Position numbers and translations under genes: made by a program. 64,000 nucleotides of DNA. It comes from Blattamonas nauphoetae (lineage: Eukaryota; Preaxostyla; Oxymonadida). The notes under the pieces were generated by a model that made no database searches, was not told the DNA's origin, and worked only from the letters and a program-made list of their open reading frames with translations. Positions within the stretch are counted from its first letter, which is position 1, and the number at the start of each line of letters is the position of its first letter. This document shows positions 24,691-35,117 of the stretch, in pieces. The stretch is taken from the NCBI GenBank assembly GCA_033064195.1, contig JARBJD010000036.1, positions 309,294-373,293 of the forward strand. The letters are read 5' to 3'.

Positions 24691-24862
24691 GATAGTTTTT
24701 TGATAGAGAAGGTAGGAAAAAGGTAAGGGTGACACTAGTTCGAGTTCGAGAGAAATACGAGTCAGTATTGTAGTCAAAAGGATGAAAAAGATGCGGCTTA
24801 CATTGTACTGTTGGAAATCTGAGAGAATTGAATTTATACAGAAAAAGACCCCCAATTGGATC

Positions 24863-27800
24863 ATGAACCCCAATGTCATACGTACCATTCGTGATCATAT
24901 CTCAAAGTGTGAATACGAAGAAGCTGTCTCTATCTGTGATAATCATCAGGGATCTTGGAGTTCTTCAGCCATTCTCGTCCTACTCAGAGGAACTGCTCTC
25001 TTCAAACTTGGAAGAATCAATGACGTGATTACCACTTTTCAAAATAACATAAATCCCCATACACTATCTGGTGCAGAGACTGGAATGTACTTCGAACTCC
25101 TCCTACGATGTGGACAAGACGGAACCGTGTACAAAATTTTGACCTCAAAATCTCAGGAGCCTCCAACTGAAAAGAGCATTGCTGACCAATTTGTCGGAGC
25201 TCTTATGCTATCTGATCCAGTGTTGATGCTGAAACATGCTCGAACTCTGTTTGAATTGACTGGGAAGACCATCTATCTGTATTGGCGTCTCTTTGCCTCA
25301 TTTCTCATTAATATCTCACTTACACGAACCGAGTCTGGACGCACCATCGATGGAAGTGTTCAAGACTTTCTAGCAAAACATCAATCATTAGAATCACTCC
25401 ACCTCTCGCAAATCAAAGTCATCATCATGGCCCAGTGCTTTACTGGCCATCATCACACTGCATTGCAGTATTTATCCACTCCACATGTAGTTCAGAAGTT
25501 TGTTCATCCTGTTGAGAGGTTCCAGTTCGTCCTATCTGTTTTCCAGGACGCAATCATAAATACTTCCGATTTTTCTCGAAGTCATTCGTTCGTTCCGCTC
25601 TGGCTCGACATCCACAAAATTTGCAAGCATCTTCTCCTTCAATATTGTTCCATCTCCCCACCGAACCCTGACATCCATGTCCTCAAATTGTACCTCCTGT
25701 CATTCCTGGAACTTCGAGATCGATTTCCAGTCCAAAACAAATTGGAATCTTTATCATCATACTTTCTCGATGCAGACTATGTGGCCAATCCCTCATTACC
25801 AATCAACAGGAACTTGGAAAAATTTGAGAAGAGATGGGATGAACAAATATTCCAACAGCGAAACCGCTCGTTTGGGCAAGAAAAGGCAGTCGATGATCTC
25901 TCTTATCGGTTGGACAAGAGCATGTGTTTGTCAGTACATCGCTCTGTCCCGCGTGTTCTGCATCCTCACCTCGAGAAGCCAGACTTGACTGTTGTTGATG
26001 TGAGGGAGACCCTCACTCTGCTCGCTCAAGAAGTCGGAATCCACGAGTCGCTCTCGCAAATCATGATCCTCCTTCCATCTGTTCTCTCTCCTTTCCAACT
26101 CAATGGGTTCTTTGATGATTTCGTCTTCGAAACAGAATCAGAGAACAAAAGGCGCTCTTCCATCCTCTCCACCAATGCGAGGGTGTTTGACGGCTCGCGC
26201 GTCTGCACCGACCCGTCGTTTCGTCTCAGCTCACTCGCAGTCCAAAACGCTCGCACTCTTCTCATTCCCGACGACCGCATCTTCGCCTTCATCGCCTCTG
26301 TCGCTCCAGTCAACATGTTTGAGCAGCCGCAGGACGTGTCTATCAAAATGGAGCAGCAGCAAATGAAGGACGACTCGCTCGATGCTGTGCTTCCCAAAGA
26401 GGCCCCGACCATCGACGTGCCGCAGTCGCCTCTGCAACTCTCCCCGGACTTTGCTCCGACTTCAACGTCGGTGTCACTCATCAACCATTTCGTGCACTTC
26501 GGACACCATCCCGACATCATCCCTTCTGTCCTCTCTGTCGTCCTGCTGCAGTCTCGACAGAACCAGCTCTGGCTGTGTCAGCAGGTCGGACAAACTGTCT
26601 TTGCGAACGTTGAAGATCTCCGCTTCCAAGCGACCAAACACGAAGAAGACCCCGAACCCATCAAAACTGAAATGGGTTCCCTTTTGGACACTCTGGAGTT
26701 CGCTTCGACGACAGGAAAGCGAACAGGTGAAGAACTGTCCGGAGTGTCAGAAGATATCAACGCTCAGCCCATCTGTGGAAAGTGGAAGAGCATTCGAAAT
26801 TGGGATGTGTTTGCTGATGTGTTCCAAGCTGTGTCTGCGTATTTCCATCTCCGCCTCGCGTGTGGGTTCTTCAGCGTGCAAGATGCTGTCACTGCAATGC
26901 AGTACTGCGAAGATCTGCAGCACATCCACTCCCACTTCCACCCCCCTCAGCCGAACCTTCCTCGCTCCACCGTCCGCTTCAGTGTGGCTACGCAGGCTGA
27001 GCCGATTCTGAGCCTTGCCCTCGCATCTGTCAACACTCTCCTGTCGATCTTCCGCGAGACATCCAGCATCGATCTGCTCATCCACACTGTCAGCCGCATC
27101 GAGACGTCCGAGAATACAGGCGTGTTCGAGTCGCCCCACCTGCACCTCGTGGCGATGGAAGGGTACCGACTGGTGGGGAATGTGGACCACGCGCTTGTCC
27201 ATCTTCTCGCGGCACTCGGCATCAAGCACAACCTGCCGATCGGGCCAGAGCATCCAAAGCCAACGTCGCAGCAGATTTTGGAGAACCTCGAGTCGCGGAA
27301 GACGGAGATCGCCAATAGAGCCAAGCTGACAGTGATGTCGCTCACGTCGTGCATCCTGTCGGACCTCTTCCTGTCGTTCTCTCCTCTCGCCGTCCGCGTC
27401 CTGCAGTCACTCGTTGTCAGCTCGGCGCGAACTGTTCATTCGTCCCTCAACAAACTGTTCTACAACACGGTCTTGGCCCTCAACTCCGAAACATTCCTCA
27501 GCGGCGTCGAGTTGCGTCACCGGATTGAGGAGAGTGTGGAGGTTGTGATGGTCCGCACGTCGCAGCTGATGATGAACGTCGCACAGGGCACGCCGGACAT
27601 GACGAAAGGGTCGTGGTTTGAGGCGATCCGGTTCTGGCTCGAGCAGAACCGTGCCGACATTGTTCGGAAGGGGGGATTGACCGAGCCAGAGCGGGTTGTC
27701 GTGTTTCCGGACGAGATTGTGTGGAAGTGGCTGCGAGTGTGGCTCGACCAACTTGTCGTGAACGACGGCTGCGACGACCTTGTGGGGCAGCTCATTCTGG

Positions 27801-29200
27801 GCAATGTTGATTTTGAAACGAGACGTGTATGTTGAGTCCTTCAGATGCTCATCTCTCTTCATTCCTTTCTTCCTCTCCCTCTTTTCTTTTATTCAGCGCG
27901 AACAACGTCCAATCCTCGTCATCTGTGTTCTCTTCCACTCGCTCATCACGACTCTCCTCGCAGCAACAAATGTGCAGTTGAACAAGCCTGTCGAATCCCC
28001 ACTCCCCGACTGGGACGACACACCAGCCCCGACCCGTAACGATCCAATCAACCACATCACTCAGAACCCGTCCAACATCTCCACGCTGAGCTCGTTCTCG
28101 TCGAAAGCAAATGTCCAGACTGCAGTTGACGCCGTGATGGGATTGGGGACAGACCCGATCCCACAGACACATCGCGCACTGATGACTGGGTATTCCATGC
28201 TCCACGACGCAGTGGAGGAGTTCTGTGTGATCGAAGAGGAAGGGCTGGCGATGAAGGAGGGCAGGTCGAGGATGGTGCAGGTGGATCTGGGGGAGAGCCC
28301 GAGCCACGAGGCTCCTCATCACCTCCTCTCCAACAAGCTCGGCGATTGCTTCGTTGTCGGAGCAATGGTCGCCCGCTTTGCGATTGAGATGCAGTTGGCA
28401 TGCGAAGACTTCGACCTGCTGTATGCCCCCGAAGCATTCAAGAAGAAGGGCGAGATGATCGACGACGACAATCTCGGTCTGACGCCCAAAATGAAGGAGC
28501 TGTTTGATTCGAGTGTGTGGAAGGACGTGGACAGGAAGTACCGCCACAACGAACGGATGAGGAACTGCAAAGAGCGCGATGCACGCCGACGAGGCGAGAG
28601 CAACCCGATCCTGCAGGCCCAGCCTCTCATGCCTCTCGTCATCCCGTTTGGGATCCCGCCCAGCCCGACCATCACCATCAACCGGAGAGAGGTGTACGGG
28701 ATGAAGGACAACCTGGAGCAGATTGTGCGGTACTCCACCTCAATCTGCGAAAGACTTGTCTGGCTGGCCAAGCAACGCCCTCTGACCACGTCGTTCATCC
28801 ACGAGACCACAGCCTTCATCACCTTCTGCATCTCTCCGTTTGCACACCTCATGAGGAACTGGAGGAAGACTGCATCGCGGACACTCGCCTTCAATCCAAA
28901 TGTGCATCAGGTGTGCTCTCTTTTCAGAAGACTGATCGTTCTCCTCCTCTTTCTCAGTTTTCGTCGATCAAAGCCTTCTTGAAGCCCTTCTCTGCTCGGA
29001 TTGCCGGGTTGGCCTGCCGTGTCTCTGGTCAGCTTAGTGTTCTTATTAAGTCGAAGACGCTCTGCGTTGAACTTCAGAAGTTGTATCCCATTCGCGAAAA
29101 CCAGAACGAGCTGTCGCGTGACCCTGCTTTGTTTGAGTGTCTGCCAACGGTCTGTCTCCCCTTCTTTATCCTGACTGTGCGATTAGAAGCAATTGGGTGA
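24863..29200 (+). CDS. NAA25/MDM20-like auxiliary subunit of the NatB N-acetyltransferase (tentative)
   Basis: Three exons fit in phase: 24863-27826, 27897-28910 and 28958-29200, about 1,406 aa. The N-terminal 200 residues look like TPR helices and resemble the NAA25 start: NVIRTIRDHISKCEYEEAVSICD against human RLRPIYDYLDNGNNKMAIQQAD, and later YLYWRLFASF against YYFWSVMSL. NAA25 tethers the NatB catalytic subunit to ribosomes. The protein is longer than human NAA25 (972 aa), with an acidic low-complexity stretch around 26350-26460 and a C-terminal half I do not recognise. Codon use shifts toward G+C from about 26100 onward. The start is the ATG at 24863; an in-frame ATG at 24782 is possible but adds nothing conserved. 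Another TPR/HEAT protein cannot be excluded. Confidence 0.5.
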
Positions 29201-29566
29201 GTGGAGGTATAACTATTTCACAACAATGCGAATCGCTGAGAATTATCGAGAGATCTTTCGGAGGCAGAATAAATGTTTGACAAGTTCTGTCGGGATCCTG
29301 AATCAGATCAACTGGAAATAAATGATGACTCGACGGACATCTTTTTTATGATCAATTTTCGGGAAATGTGTACTTGTGGACTCCCAAAAAAACTGTAGCG
29401 AGCTTGATTTGATAATGGTTTGATCGAATGTCTGTCCTAAATCAAACAACAGAGACATCTACTAAAATTGATTCTGTTGAAGTTGAACAAGAATTGCAGA
29501 CTCCACCCTTCGTCAACATTTCAAAATCTGAACAATTGCTTCTATTCCATAAAAACAAAAAAGGAA
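29201..29566. other. Intergenic, no gene seen
   Basis: About 365 bp between the NAA25-like stop and the tRNA. No open frame of note and no recognised snRNA or snoRNA signature. On the minus strand, downstream of the tRNA, a run of T (plus-strand a-run at about 29552-29562) fits a Pol III terminator. Confidence 0.5.
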
Positions 29567-29648
29567 CGCACTGAGCAGGATTTGAACCTACGCGGGAAAA
29601 TCCCAATAGATTTCTAGTCTATCGCCTTAACCACTCGGCCATCAGTGC
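29567..29648 (-). tRNA. tRNA-Ser (anticodon AGA)
   Basis: The minus strand folds as an 82-nt class II tRNA. The acceptor stem pairs GCACTGA with TCAGTGC. A-box-like TGGCCGAGTGG and B-box-like GGTTCAAATCC are present, and the anticodon loop is CTAGAAA inside the stem TAGA/TCTA. The variable arm is long, with GGGA/TCCC pairing, as in eukaryotic tRNA-Ser. The body closely follows the standard eukaryotic tRNA-Ser(AGA). There is no intron. Minus-strand T-runs just downstream provide termination. Confidence 0.96.
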
Positions 29649-29803
29649 TCAAAATGTGGGTCAAAATCCAGGGCAGTGTCGAAAAAAACGGAAGGTTCAA
29701 ACAGACGTTTTATAAACTCAGGTGATAAATCGTCGTTTTCTTTAATTACCAAAATCAGACTACCAAATTGAAATCAATGGTGAAATGTTCATGTTCAGTA
29801 GAT

Positions 29804-30821
29804 TCAAGTTTTCTTGAAAGGTAGTTGTGATTTTTTCAGCATATTCTGGACGAGTTTCAAGCTTGATGGAGACGTGATCCGTTCTCCCATCTCTCCTTTC
29901 AACAAAAAACAATACAGGTTGAACGAGCTTGCCGGAGAACTGGCACTTTCCGTGAGAGATGGTCCAGCGATCTGCAGATTCACCAGGGTGGGGATGAGTT
30001 CCATTCCAATCGTGTGAAAAGCATGTTTTTGCATAATTCCGAAGATTGACTGGTCAAATGCATATACGCCAATGTTTTCTATGCAGGGGCTCATCCTGAT
30101 GCAGGGAAATTTCACAAATGTTTCAGAACTGATGGTGTAGTTTTCATCGTCTGCCATCCACACAGCAAGCTGGGACGATGATTCTTCATATCCAATAACT
30201 GTCTTAATAGCACCTTCTGGAAGTCCTTTTTCGCCTCTGAGATCGGTTTACGGATAAAGTGACAAACCTGTCCTTCAGCACAACTGTGCAGACAGAGCCT
30301 TTGATAATGTGAGTATCAACGAGTTTATACAAGGGAAATTGGAATGCAGAGTTTCCTTCGATTACAACACAAGAGCTCTGTGAATAATAGTCAAAGAGAG
30401 AGGACGATTAGACCTTGATGTGATTCTGAATATGAAGCAAGATTGTTGCTGATTCTCGTGAAATTTCAAGGGGAATTGGGACACATTTGATATGTACCGA
30501 ATGGAAATAGCTTGAATAGCAGGATTGATATTGCTCAATGCATACAGGAACGTCAGTATTGCCCGATTCATGAACAACGATGATATCTGTTATCGGAGAC
30601 AGTGAAAAATGGATCAATTGAACGATCAAAGACATTGAAACAATGAAGGAAGATAGGATGAAACCAAGGAATGCTGACTCGATAGCATTACAGAGATGGT
30701 GGATGAGCAATGGATGTTCGCCGAAAGGGAGGACGGCTGGGATTTTCTCATCACTATATTCCAGACCAAGACCCGTTCTAGTCGCGAGAATCACGACAAC
30801 AAACTGTTTTTGATGATCCAT
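29804..30821 (-). CDS. eIF2B-gamma-like nucleotidyltransferase-fold protein
   Basis: eIF2B is the guanine-nucleotide exchange factor for eIF2. Several short exons join in phase. The protein has an N-terminal Rossmann-type start (FVVVILATRTGLGLEYSDEK, then PLLIHHL), TDIIVVHESG, IIKGSVCTVVLKD, an AVWMADDE block and, near the end, HTIGMELIPTLVN, which matches human eIF2B-gamma SITSIRSELIPYLV. At about 300 aa it stops soon after the nucleotidyltransferase-like domain; no left-handed beta-helix hexapeptide repeats follow, whereas human eIF2B-gamma (452 aa) has them. The GxGxR-type loop is weak, as is usual for non-catalytic eIF2B subunits. The ATG is at 30821; the first intron's limits are uncertain. 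It lies in tandem behind the helicase gene with a 115-bp gap. Confidence 0.62.
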
Positions 30822-30936
30822 TCAATTCACAAAAAAATTATGCCTTCAAGAAATGGAGTCGTTTCTGAACGTTTCTCATGTTTCTTTCTAGAACATTTCC
30901 AGAAGAGTTTTTCTTTAAATATTTCATCAAAGCCAC

Positions 30937-32919
30937 TCATTCATTCTTCTTCAGGTGAAATGTAGAAACAGGAACAAAATGAGCCAGCTCTCCTGCCGAC
31001 TCTTTCATAAGCACATCCTCCAACAGCTTCTTCACTCGCTCGTACTTCTCCCGCTGTGCCTTCGTCCAGTTCTGGCTGAGAGGGAGCTCCACAATGGCTT
31101 GTCCCGGCTGGCGTGTGACTTCCTTCATGGCCATCGCTTTGAACGCGGCCTTGTTCTCGTCGTGGCTGACAAGTGTGACAGCGTCGCCGCGTTCATTCGC
31201 TCGCCCCGTCCGGCCGATGCGGTGGACGTAGGATGAGACAAACTTCGGAGGGTGGTACGACACAACAAGGCCAATCGACGAAACGTCGAGGCCTCGTCCC
31301 ATCGCATCGGAAGCGACGATGATGTTTGTCTGTTGGGAGCGGATGATGGTCATGGCATGCTCGCGCTGAGGCTGTGAGAGCTGTGACGAGAACTCGGTGC
31401 ACTTGAGTGGGATGGGCGGGAGGGACGAGTCGTCCTCCGATGCTGATTCGAGAACGCCCCACAACTCCAGAAATCTCGACAGCCGATGGACCTCTTCTTT
31501 GTCATCCGCAAAAATAAGAACTTGGGAAACAGCCAAAGAGGAGGGAGGGCTGTTTCTATTTTGGGCGAGAGCAGCAATGTCGTTCTCGAGGGTGGCAATG
31601 TCGAGTGGTGACAGTCGCCCAATTGCCTTCAGTTTCTTCATGTGCTTGATCCGCTTCGCTTCTCGAGCCACGTCGTTCTCCCAGATTTGCTTGCGCATCT
31701 GCCCGCTCATCCACCTCCAAAGCACATCAATCAGACAGAGCAAACGATTCTGTGTTGGTGTGTCTGCAATGAAGTCGCGGATCGAAGGCGGGATGGAGAA
31801 GCGAGCCTGCGTCGAGAGAGTGTTCTGAGGGCGACTCGACGAAGTTTGAGAGGTGTTGTGGATGAGGATGGGGGTGGTGAGACGAAGAGCAGCAAAGTGG
31901 GATGGGTTTTGGGTGAGGGTGGCGGAGAAGAGGAGTGTCGTGTATGGCTTCTTGAAGAAGCTTCGGCTCGTGGATTTTGGGACGTCAGAAAGGTCTGGAT
32001 AATACCAAAGAGGATAGGCCGGGGAGACGCCAGATGGGAGGGAGACAATGGAGTCAAGTGCTGTTTGTGGAACAACAGGATTGTGGGCAGGGGAGGGTGG
32101 TGGAGCGACAGCGACATTTTCTGTTACTTTGGATGTACCTTGTGAAATAGGATATGGTAATGTGTTTAAAAAGAGTTCTTCTTCATCATTCTGATGAATA
32201 TGTGATGATTTCAAGGACGGGGCTTTCTGAGAATCGGAAATGATTTCAGCACGTTGTTCGTCAGATGGACGTTGTACAACTTGCGATGAATCAAGTTTAG
32301 ACAACAAAATTTCAATCCATCCATGATATTCCTGGTCCATAAGACGATCTGCTTCATCGATAACGAGATATTTGAGATTTGAACAATCGACCTCTTCTGG
32401 ATGACGGAGATGGTCTACAAGCCGACCTGGAGTACAAACAAGTATGTCAGTACAGAATATTTGGATTCCATCTGGTGCAAATTGAGAAGGCTGGCCAATA
32501 ATGGAGATATGTTCCTGAGTGAATGGTGTTTGGCCAGTAGCAAGAAGTAAATTGAGATGTAATTGATCACAAAAAGGTTTGAAGACACTGTAAATTTGAT
32601 TGGCGAGTTCGCGCGTTGGAAGAAGGACAATTGCACGTAGGGAATGAGATGGTGTCTTCGACAATTTTTCGACGATTGGAATGACAAATGAGAGCGTTTT
32701 TCCGCTTCCTGTTGGAGAACAAACACAGACATCACCCCACAATCCATATGAATGACTCGAAAATATTGTGGATATGACCTGCTGTTGCATGTGAAAAAGC
32801 GTCGAAATTCCCATCTCATCTTTTAAGATAGAGATAATAGTTGGATTGAGACGAAAGAAATTGAGATCACAAGGAGGGGAATCCGGTTGGATTCGATTTT
32901 CATGAGCCCATGTGAACAT
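30937..32919 (-). CDS. DDX51: DEAD-box RNA helicase, DDX51/Dbp6-like (ribosome biogenesis)
   Basis: Single exon, 660 aa. All helicase motifs are present in order: I SPTGSGKT, Ia LPTRELANQ, TPGRLVDHLRHPEEV, II VIDEADRLMD, III LLFSATLTQ, V ASDAMGRGLD and VI HRIGRTGRA. The N-terminal FHMQQQVI and the spacing, with a long insertion between motifs II and III containing a YPLWYYPDLSDVPK-type segment, fit DDX51/Dbp6, which acts in nucleolar 60S assembly. SDA1, also a 60S factor, lies about 2 kb away on the other strand. The start is the ATG at 32919, 36 bp from the ATG of the divergent plus-strand gene. Confidence 0.9.
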   Translation of the reverse strand: MFTWAHENRIQPDSPPCDLNFFRLNPTIISILKDEMGISTLFHMQQQVISTIFSSHSYGLWGDVCVCSPTGSGKTLSFVIPIVEKLSKTPSHSLRAIVLLPTRELANQIYSVFKPFCDQLHLNLLLATGQTPFTQEHISIIGQPSQFAPDGIQIFCTDILVCTPGRLVDHLRHPEEVDCSNLKYLVIDEADRLMDQEYHGWIEILLSKLDSSQVVQRPSDEQRAEIISDSQKAPSLKSSHIHQNDEEELFLNTLPYPISQGTSKVTENVAVAPPPSPAHNPVVPQTALDSIVSLPSGVSPAYPLWYYPDLSDVPKSTSRSFFKKPYTTLLFSATLTQNPSHFAALRLTTPILIHNTSQTSSSRPQNTLSTQARFSIPPSIRDFIADTPTQNRLLCLIDVLWRWMSGQMRKQIWENDVAREAKRIKHMKKLKAIGRLSPLDIATLENDIAALAQNRNSPPSSLAVSQVLIFADDKEEVHRLSRFLELWGVLESASEDDSSLPPIPLKCTEFSSQLSQPQREHAMTIIRSQQTNIIVASDAMGRGLDVSSIGLVVSYHPPKFVSSYVHRIGRTGRANERGDAVTLVSHDENKAAFKAMAMKEVTRQPGQAIVELPLSQNWTKAQREKYERVKKLLEDVLMKESAGELAHFVPVSTFHLKKNE

Positions 32920-32955
32920 TCAAGGAAAAAGAATCTGAGCAGGGTCGATCGATCA

Positions 32956-34437
32956 ATGTCAAAACGAAGAGAGAGCATTGAATCCTTGGACAGTCCTCGC
33001 TCTCGTTCATCTCATCGTTCACGGCGTCCCAAGCAACCACGTACGCCACCACTTCGGCGCCTCGGCTCAGAATCAATACGCGACTCCCAGTCTTTGAAAC
33101 TTGCGAACTTGCTTGATGGTGATTATATCATCTTTCACGGGGTTTGACATTTTTCTTTTTCATTCTTACTTCATTTTTTTCTGTAATATCTCTCAGACAT
33201 CGTCACTTGATCCTACTTCAGTCTCATCTCCATTTCTTCGCTCACGTTCGAGTATCCTTTGTATACACCACTTTTTTGATGATTTCTGACTCACCTCATG
33301 CTTATCAGCGGATTCTCAGGCCAATATTCTCGAGTCAATTCTCTCTGGCCGACTTGGTGCCCTTCAAGGTGAGCCGTCTGATCTACTGGAAGACGAAGAG
33401 GATCAAGACAGTGGAACACCAAGAAAGGGAATTACGATTGAAGAGTATCAATCTGACACAGATGGTGAAAACACATCAAATGAAGAAATTGACAGTGCAT
33501 TCATCTCTGACAGGGAAGATTCCAATGAAAGTGAGAGTGACCAAACAGCAACTCTCTTTGATTCTCTCTTTCGCCTCATTGATGATCATCTTGAGAACGA
33601 AGAAGAAGAAGAAGAAGAGGAATCAGAAGAAATTAAACCAACAAAGAAATCTAAACGTTCAAAACATACTCGAAATGCAGAGGAAGAAGATTTCGCCGAC
33701 GCACATATTACGAAGACAAAACGAACATCATCTACAAAGACAAAGAAACAAACATCCTCAAACAAAACATCAAAGAAACAAAAGAAGCATTCAACAAAAG
33801 ACAAACAAAGCAATGATCCAATTTCCATTACCCCTTTCCAAAAATCTGTTTTTGATACTGTGAGGTCTCCTTTTCATCTCCTTGTTCATTTGACGAATGT
33901 CTTAGATTGATTCCACGGGGCACTGTCTGTCCAATGTCGTCTTTTGTGAGTCATGTTGGATGTCCGGCTTCAGAAGCAGTGGGAGAAGTTCTTAAGAACA
34001 ATAAGTTCTCATCTTCAGTCGTCCCAGATCATCGAATCATCATGTCCAATTTTACGCTTGGTATGCATCTCTCTTCTTTCATTTTCGTCCTCCTGTTATT
34101 CACGCAGGTGGTTACCGAGGCAAATGCACAATTGGTATGATGAGGAAGAAGCTACGCCTCCTCCTCAAGGAAGGTGTTTCTTTCATCGACACCTTCAAGG
34201 CCCAGTACGATAGTGACAGTGAAAACGACGACAATTTTGACTATCTCCTCAAAGGTCTCTTTTTCTTCTTCGTGAACTGAACTCAACACTTCTCCCCACA
34301 TCTTCGCATCTATTTCTCGCTCGATTTACGCAGATTATGAAAACATGGATCGTGATGGAGTGCGTGACCGTCTTTTTTCTTTGGAATTGGATGCTGTTGA
34401 TAAGTCACTTTTCCTTTTTGATGAAGGAGAGGATTAA
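32956..34437 (+). CDS. Alkyltransferase-like (MGMT/ATL-fold) protein with Asp in place of the catalytic Cys
   Basis: Six exons fit in phase: 32956-33141, 33197-33251, 33309-33864, 33906-34060, 34108-34254 and 34334-34437, giving 400 aa. Residues 1-250 are disordered and charged, with Arg/Ser-rich, acidic and Lys/Ser/Thr-rich blocks, probably nuclear. Residues about 255-350 follow the C-terminal domain of O6-alkylguanine-DNA alkyltransferases: FQKSVFDTVRLIPRGTV, GCPASEAVGEVLKNN, VVPDHRII and LGGYRGK, ending in LRLLLKEG. Family positions: the acceptor motif PCHR is PDHR, the arginine-finger position (RAVG) is EAVG, the Tyr used for base flipping is not kept, and the catalytic Glu (HEG) is kept as KEG. 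True ATL proteins have Trp or Ala instead of Cys and bind alkylated DNA without repairing it. Methyl transfer is not expected here; DNA binding is inference only. Confidence 0.72.
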
Positions 34438-35117
34438 ACTCATCTTATTTCTTTCATCTTACTTTTGGGAATTTCATTTCACATAATTGAGACACTTTAT
34501 GACTTTTCCAGCCGTGTTCATGGGACAGGGATTGTTAACTTCATACTTTTTATTCTGATGCGCAGATCCAAGGGTTGATCACTTGGTTTACCGTTGACAC
34601 GTGAAGAAAAAAGTGTTAACCTTGAGGTGAAACGCTAAACAGACCGAGGCGAATCAAGTCTGCAAGAATCCAAATGAAGATAACTGTGCGGCGTCGCATT
34701 TTGAAGGATTGTGGTTTCTTTTAATCCATTCGTCTCATGAGAGAATGTGAGATCAAAACAGCTCATTACATCAATTGAATGCCGGAATGAGATCATATCA
34801 CATGTGAAACAGTCTTCATAGAGTGGCGTTAGTGCAGTGACAAAAATGGAGAGATCCCGGGTCAGATCGGAGTCAGAGAACGATACCAATGAAGAGAAGA
34901 GAATAATGAGAAATGAATTGTCGAAAGCGCACAGGACAGATTCTGAGACTTTCCGTGCAGTTCAGATGTGTAAAAAAGCGCTTTGAACAGCTGGTAAGAG
35001 ATGAAGGAAATAACTTACAGACTAATGATATCATTTCTGGTGATATCAACACTTTTCATCTCATATTCTTGTTCAGAGTCCATTTCTTGGGTTTGCTCTC
35101 CCACAGATTTTCTTTCC
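34438..35117. other. Intergenic / possible 5' region of SDA1
   Basis: No assigned gene in about 680 bp. A minus-strand open frame (34635-34889, 84 codons) and a short plus-strand charged frame ending near 34985, before a possible gtaagag donor, are visible but match nothing known. The stretch just before 35118 contains cag-type acceptors, so SDA1 may have an additional 5' exon here. Confidence 0.4.

Noticed and set aside
24580-24898. First exons of the IP3-receptor-like gene
   Set aside because: The pieces at 24043-24690 join instead into a complete NXT/p15-like protein with its own stop.
34635-34889. 84-codon minus-strand open frame upstream of SDA1
   Set aside because: No recognisable domain, no clear splice partners; left as an unassigned stretch.
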